22,430 nucleotides of DNA from Perkinsus chesapeaki (Eukaryota > Perkinsozoa > Perkinsida > Perkinsidae). The stretch spans positions 1-22,430 of the forward strand of contig JAAPAO010000581.1 of the NCBI GenBank assembly GCA_013115145.1, read 5' to 3'. The position numbers and the translations under genes were made by a program. The notes beneath the pieces are model-generated. The model made no database searches, was not told the DNA's origin, and saw nothing but the letters and a program-made list of their open reading frames with translations. Positions 18,365 through 22,430 of the stretch are shown here, in pieces (the stretch's first letter is position 1; every line of letters starts with the position of its first letter).

Positions 18365-19604
18365 ATGTCTGGGTGCCCCAGTCGGTCTCAAGGACCTCGG
18401 TGTGCTTATGGCTTTGTGCTTCACTTTATGCGGGTTGCTTCGTTAATGTTTGGAATTTTGGGTTCAGTTAGCCTGCCCGTTGGTGATGGACAGTTGATTG
18501 AGCTTGACGCTGTCCTCGGAGGGATACCTGGTTATGAATCTGTCTTTTACCCATATTGCCATCTCAAGGAGCTGGGGTTGTGGGCGTCGGTGGACACTGG
18601 CGGTGCGTTATTCCAGTTAGTCTGGAGGGAATGGTATGACTCTGTCATGGGCCCTTATTCATGTGCTAACCTGTTCGCTGGTTGTTATGTATGCAAGCCT
18701 CCATGTGATCCTCGGCATGCTGTAACTCGTGTTGAAACTTTCTTGGATGGTTCCCGTGTAAAAATCTTTGAGCATGAAGGTGACCTTAAAATAGGGTCTG
18801 TGGACGTGCGCAAAATGAAGTTCCAGCTTATATTTGGCCAAGATCCCCCACCTAGTGTATCCCCGGTTTTCAATCTACTCGGTTTGGGACGACAACCCGA
18901 AGGCGGTTTCCCCCCGCTGCTCTACCAATTGATTGATAAGAATCCCAAAGTGATACACAGCAGAGCTTTCGCTATTTACTTTGATGAGAAGGCTCCTAAC
19001 AGATATTTATTTTGGCAAGGTCCTATTGGGTGGTGGTGACCCAAACCGCTACAAGCACCCATTACTGTACCTGACTTTTACAGATGCAACATATTATATG
19101 GTACCACTGAGTAGTATGCAAGTTGGTGATGGTCATCCACCTATAGGTATTAACTGGAACATATTGCTCGATAGTGGGACCAACGCACTGGTTGTACCAC
19201 CACTTTATTATGATGCAATTATGCGAGATATCTCTCATGCGGTTGGACAGCCGCTAAGGTGGCATCCGGCAGCTAAGCTATGGTTTATTTCCTGTAGCTA
19301 CTATAACTCAATGCCAAAGTTGATGCTTAACTTGGGCCCTAAAGGGGAGGTTCCCATCATTATGAGTAATGTTAATTATGTGCGTCCAGATAGCAAAGGC
19401 GACGAATGCTGGATTATGATCTTGAAACGAGATATACCTTACTGGATCCTTCCCGGTTCGGTTTTAATCGGGTATTACTTCGAGTTTCAAATAGATAATG
19501 GACGAGTGGGAATTGCTGAAACTGTTACTCAAAGTACTTTCCTCCGTCACTTCAACGGGTCGGTATTCGCCGGATCTCCGAATGGTGCAAAGTTATCTAT
19601 TTAG
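18365..19604 (+). CDS. pepsin-family (A1) aspartic protease, frame-broken
   Basis: Two frames make one protein. The first (18365 to a TGA at 19037-19039) has a hydrophobic segment, RVASLMFGILGSVSLPVG, that would be a signal peptide if ATG 18428 is used. It carries the first catalytic motif ASVDTGGALFQLVW. The second frame resumes with YFGKVLLGGGDPNRY and carries the second motif NILLDSGTNALVVPP, then SVLIGYYFEFQIDNGRVGIA, the conserved C-terminal part. Both catalytic aspartates are present; the usual DTGS is DTGG. The shift is +1 at about 18990-19012, near AACAGATATTTA, with no room for an intron. It may be a disabled gene, an assembly indel or a programmed shift. Members cleave proteins in the secretory or endolysosomal route or outside the cell. 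An AG acceptor lies four bases before ATG 18365. Confidence 0.8.
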
Positions 19605-20518
19605 TCAACTTCCACTTGGGCAGGTAGATGCCTTAGCTACTACGTTTTGGCCATACATTAGCCTGATGTATGACTAACCAAGGAGACTACTATATAACTG
19701 CTAGTATGACTAATAAGACTAACTCATGGTGCTTAACTGTTTGATGTCGTTATGGAGCTCGATCAGTTCTACAACCTTCGAGTCTCGCCTGTGTCTGAAC
19801 TATTCCACTCCGAATTATATGTTGTATTTTCAGCTACAACTTATATGTCTACACTAATGCTTTTGTTGCGATCGGCATTGCAACTTCGAGATGCATTGCT
19901 GTCTTACTTGTAAGATCGAAGTATATGAGAAGATGCGTAGAACTCCTGCCTGTGTCTTGTTTTGCCCTGCTCAACCTAGGCTCTGCTATGATTGAGTCAA
20001 CCAGGTTGACCCCTATAAATATCAGCCTGATATTATCAGGCAGAAACATTACGAACTTCCGGGTTTACAGCGGTCTCACTGGCAGTATGTTACCGGTGGA
20101 TGTATGGCTCCTCTAGCTCGGAAGTTTAAAGGGTGAAACCTGTCTATCACACCAAAAATAATTGTATCTGAGCCATTGAGGCGCTTTCTTGATGGGCCTA
20201 GTCATAATCCTGGAGTTCGACCATACTGGACCCTTTCATTTAAAGGCCTTGAACCTTTGCGTTAGTGAGTTGAATTGAGAAAGACAAATAACAGAGTCTC
20301 TGTTGTAGAGATGATCCTTAACATTGCATCTGTTTCAATGAAGCAGCTCCATCATAGATTTCCTGCGAACCAGGCAAAGGTCCTCATCTGGTTGATAAAT
20401 GACCGTCACCATGATAAAATTTATCTAAACGTGCCTTGAATCATCTATATAGACGATAGTAGTTGTCGTGCAGGCTGAGGATGAATTATAGTATGCTCAC
20501 AGGACCTTCTCTCATAAT
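19605..20518. other. intergenic region
   Basis: I find no supported gene. Short open frames on both strands at 19849-20116 overlap each other and show no domain. An 8-1-8 hairpin lies at 20025-20041. Just before the next gene, an AG at 20501-20502 could be the acceptor for a spliced leader. Confidence 0.5.
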
Positions 20519-21625
20519 ATGGCGCCCTCATCCCCTGCCCGCTGGCGCGGTGTCATTCTTTGGCCTGTACTCGTCATCGCAGCTGCACTAACCACCTTGA
20601 CTATTATACCACGGTTTAACTTGCCATTGCTCCCCTTTAAAGCAAGGCTGAATAGCTCCTCCCTATCGAAGAAGAACGCTCTCATGGTTATATGTTTCGA
20701 GACACCTGAAGACCCAGCAATGCTAGATGGATGTAAGGTGACTTTAGCTTCGTTTAGACGGACGAATCCTATCGACGACATCATACTCATTGCTCCTTCT
20801 TTGGAGCACATAGCCAGTCTCGGTAACCTAACGCGAGTTTTACGGATAAGTCTGGAACTTGTCGGTCTGGGCCCCTACGATTGTAAAGTTGATGAATCAT
20901 GTAGCGAACTGCCCCTCTTTTCCTCTGGGTACGTTCACCACTATGATTATCCGTCCATTCCAAAGTTCATCGGGAACGCTCTTCGGCATGTCTGGTATGA
21001 AGAAGTCATTTCTCGTATTGGGGACTCCTATGATAAGATACTTATAGCCGATGGTAAAGATCTTTACTTTCAAGCTGACCCTTTCGAGATAACGAACCGT
21101 TTGGGGCAGACTTGCCTGGATAAAATATGTCTGTTCTCCGAGCCCATCAGCGATCGCGTGGAAAAGTTCTTTATTAAGAAAACGACAAATCTTTCCCACT
21201 GCCTCCCGGAGAATGAAAGAAACCTTGTGATTCGAGATCGTCGTAGCGGGTATGCCAATGGTGGGGTCATCCTTGGCATGACCTCAGCACTCGGTGAGCT
21301 GAGTCGGAGCATCGTGGCGAGAGCAAATTATTGTGATTTTTGGCAAGCCGACCAACACTATCTCAACATTATTATATCATCCCAGGGGGTTAACTTCTAT
21401 TTGTTCGAGAACGGTTCTGCCGGTTTGATGGCGAAGACGATCTTATCTCGATGGCGCTCATGGCCTAAATCTTCTGGGCTTTGGTTGCAGACTGCGGGTG
21501 CCTTGAAGGAACGAGAACCATTGAGCTTTATTCATCAGTACCAGTGGGATGAAGATTTGCGAAGGCTTATACATACAGACATCGACGCATGGCTACGAAT
21601 TAAACACGAAGAAAAATCGTATTAA
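20519..21625 (+). CDS. type II membrane glycosyltransferase-like protein
   Basis: An intact 368-residue single-exon gene. Residues 9-30 form one membrane segment after a short basic cytosolic tail, giving a Golgi or ER type II topology. The lumenal domain looks GT-A-like: a predicted strand KNALMVICFETPEDPAM near 52-68, then YDKILIADGKDLYFQADPFE (171-190), in which D178 and D181 form the DxD-like metal and nucleotide-sugar site. SGYANGGVILGM (243-254) and FWQADQHYLNIII (274-286) match the N-G-G and D-Q motifs of nucleotide-diphospho-sugar transferases. IHQYQW (338-343) gives a late His. N-glycosylation sequons occur at NLT, NLS and NGS. It likely adds a sugar to proteins or lipids in the secretory pathway; donor and acceptor cannot be told. 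Start ATG 20519 is the first Met and places the membrane segment correctly. Confidence 0.82.
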   Translation: MAPSSPARWRGVILWPVLVIAAALTTLTIIPRFNLPLLPFKARLNSSSLSKKNALMVICFETPEDPAMLDGCKVTLASFRRTNPIDDIILIAPSLEHIASLGNLTRVLRISLELVGLGPYDCKVDESCSELPLFSSGYVHHYDYPSIPKFIGNALRHVWYEEVISRIGDSYDKILIADGKDLYFQADPFEITNRLGQTCLDKICLFSEPISDRVEKFFIKKTTNLSHCLPENERNLVIRDRRSGYANGGVILGMTSALGELSRSIVARANYCDFWQADQHYLNIIISSQGVNFYLFENGSAGLMAKTILSRWRSWPKSSGLWLQTAGALKEREPLSFIHQYQWDEDLRRLIHTDIDAWLRIKHEEKSY

Positions 21626-22430
21626 AAGCAAGCTGTTGGGTTGGTGATTCGCGAATGATTGTGTTAGCGTCTATTATCTCCTCATCATCAGGACTTATGT
21701 TCCCTTCGGTTTGCATCATATAACGTGTTCATCAGGTAAGCGGGCACCTCAGATCGCTTCACGCGAAATACGGCCTGCATACATTCCTTGCTCGCAATTA
21801 ACACAGGCCAAGTGATGGTAACGCGAAGTGTCCAGCAGAAATTCGGAGACATCAGCGAAGTGTCGATGCACGTTGCTTGTGCTCTGGTCTTTGTTCTCGT
21901 TTTTACACATGTTACTACAATATGAGAGCTCAAGGTGAGTGAGAGCATTTACGGTGGGCCTAGTTCTCTCAACTGGCCGACGGCCAGTAGAGTACGGCCG
22001 CTGCCGTAGGCTGCGACACATCGATGCGTTAATAATTCCTACAGTTAGTAAGATACTAATACATACAACCTTGATAATACAACCTTCAGTTCGGTTGTAT
22101 CGTTAGAAGTATCATCGCATTCTACGTGAACCCAAGGCATAGAATGGCTGTAGAAGAAGGGAATATGTAGTCGCATTCTTGCACTGTCCATGATATAGAC
22201 TGCATTAACAGTTAGACATTCGTCACAATAGTTGTCCCATAAACATCGCGGAACCTCAGCAGCTGAGGCTCAGCTTAGCTATTACTCCCCGCGGGATATT
22301 TGTTCTATCTCTTCATCTGGTTTGTAGGTGTTCTATACATTACATACTTCACGCTCGTACACGTTTACCAAGGTCCAAGCACAACCTAACTAATGTCATT
22401 GGGGAGAGCGCTGGTCGTGCCTAGGCCTTA
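21626..22430. other. 3' region without a secure gene
   Basis: No firm gene. A plus frame from ATG 21815 to TGA 21925 encodes 36 residues ending in a hydrophobic helix (HVACALVFVLVFTHVTTI) and is open upstream for about 80 bases. It could be the last exon of a small membrane protein, but I would not call it a gene. Hairpins occur at 21972-21988 (ACTGGCC around GAC) and 22077-22100 (ATACAACC around eight bases). ATACAACCTT is repeated directly at 22063 and 22077. Confidence 0.4.

Noticed and set aside
1-22430. Bacterial features (operons, ribosome-binding sites, CRISPR, phage defence)
   Set aside because: Introns, split domains and lack of ribosome-binding sites show eukaryotic nuclear DNA; no spaced repeats of CRISPR type were seen.

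Overview
The window looks like nuclear DNA of a unicellular eukaryote. Genes are broken by introns, several only about 31-56 nt long (45-46 nt is common). Splice sites are GT-AG plus at least one good GC-AG candidate. Several start codons sit a few bases after a pyrimidine-AG acceptor, as expected for spliced-leader addition. These traits, and the mix of C2/histidine-phosphatase, SANT, PH, pepsin-like and GT-A-like genes, suggest a Perkinsus-like alveolate. The host assignment is an inference; nothing here proves it. Because most genes are spliced, long open frames show only parts of them. The gene models below were built by hand by matching splice phase and protein motifs.

Layout. Positions 1-4366 (minus) are one uninterrupted gag-pol frame of an LTR retrotransposon that runs off the left edge. 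It has gag, zinc knuckles, an aspartic protease and a reverse transcriptase with a YVDD box. It ends in the TKR...YDPLG block typical of BEL/Pao elements. Its leader and a candidate 5' LTR lie at 4367-4849. Positions 4884-8728 (plus) hold a five-exon gene with a Met-Gly-Cys-Cys lipidation-type N-terminus, a C2-like domain and a histidine phosphatase domain. Positions 9677-12349 (plus) hold a six-exon SANT/Myb-like nuclear protein gene whose first exon is not settled. Its large intron contains an opposite-strand gene for a small secreted repeat protein (10574-11086, minus). Positions 13045-15991 (plus) hold a many-exon gene with a PH domain resembling that of phospholipase C. From 15992 to 18361 the sequence is mostly non-coding and rich in short inverted repeats, with a small basic minus-strand frame at 16776-16970. 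Positions 18365-19604 (plus) hold a pepsin-family aspartic protease broken by a +1 frame change. Positions 20519-21625 (plus) hold an intact single-exon type II membrane glycosyltransferase-like gene. The right end shows no gene I can support firmly.

The genes do not form an operon or an obvious pathway. The C2/phosphatase and PH genes suggest membrane or lipid signalling. The SANT gene suggests chromatin or transcription. The protease, repeat protein and glycosyltransferase suggest the secretory route. The most noteworthy points are the BEL/Pao-type element in a protist-like genome, the C2-phosphatase fusion with what may be a duplicated C2 exon, the nested antisense gene, the frame-broken protease, and recurrent near-zero-loop palindromes in non-coding DNA.
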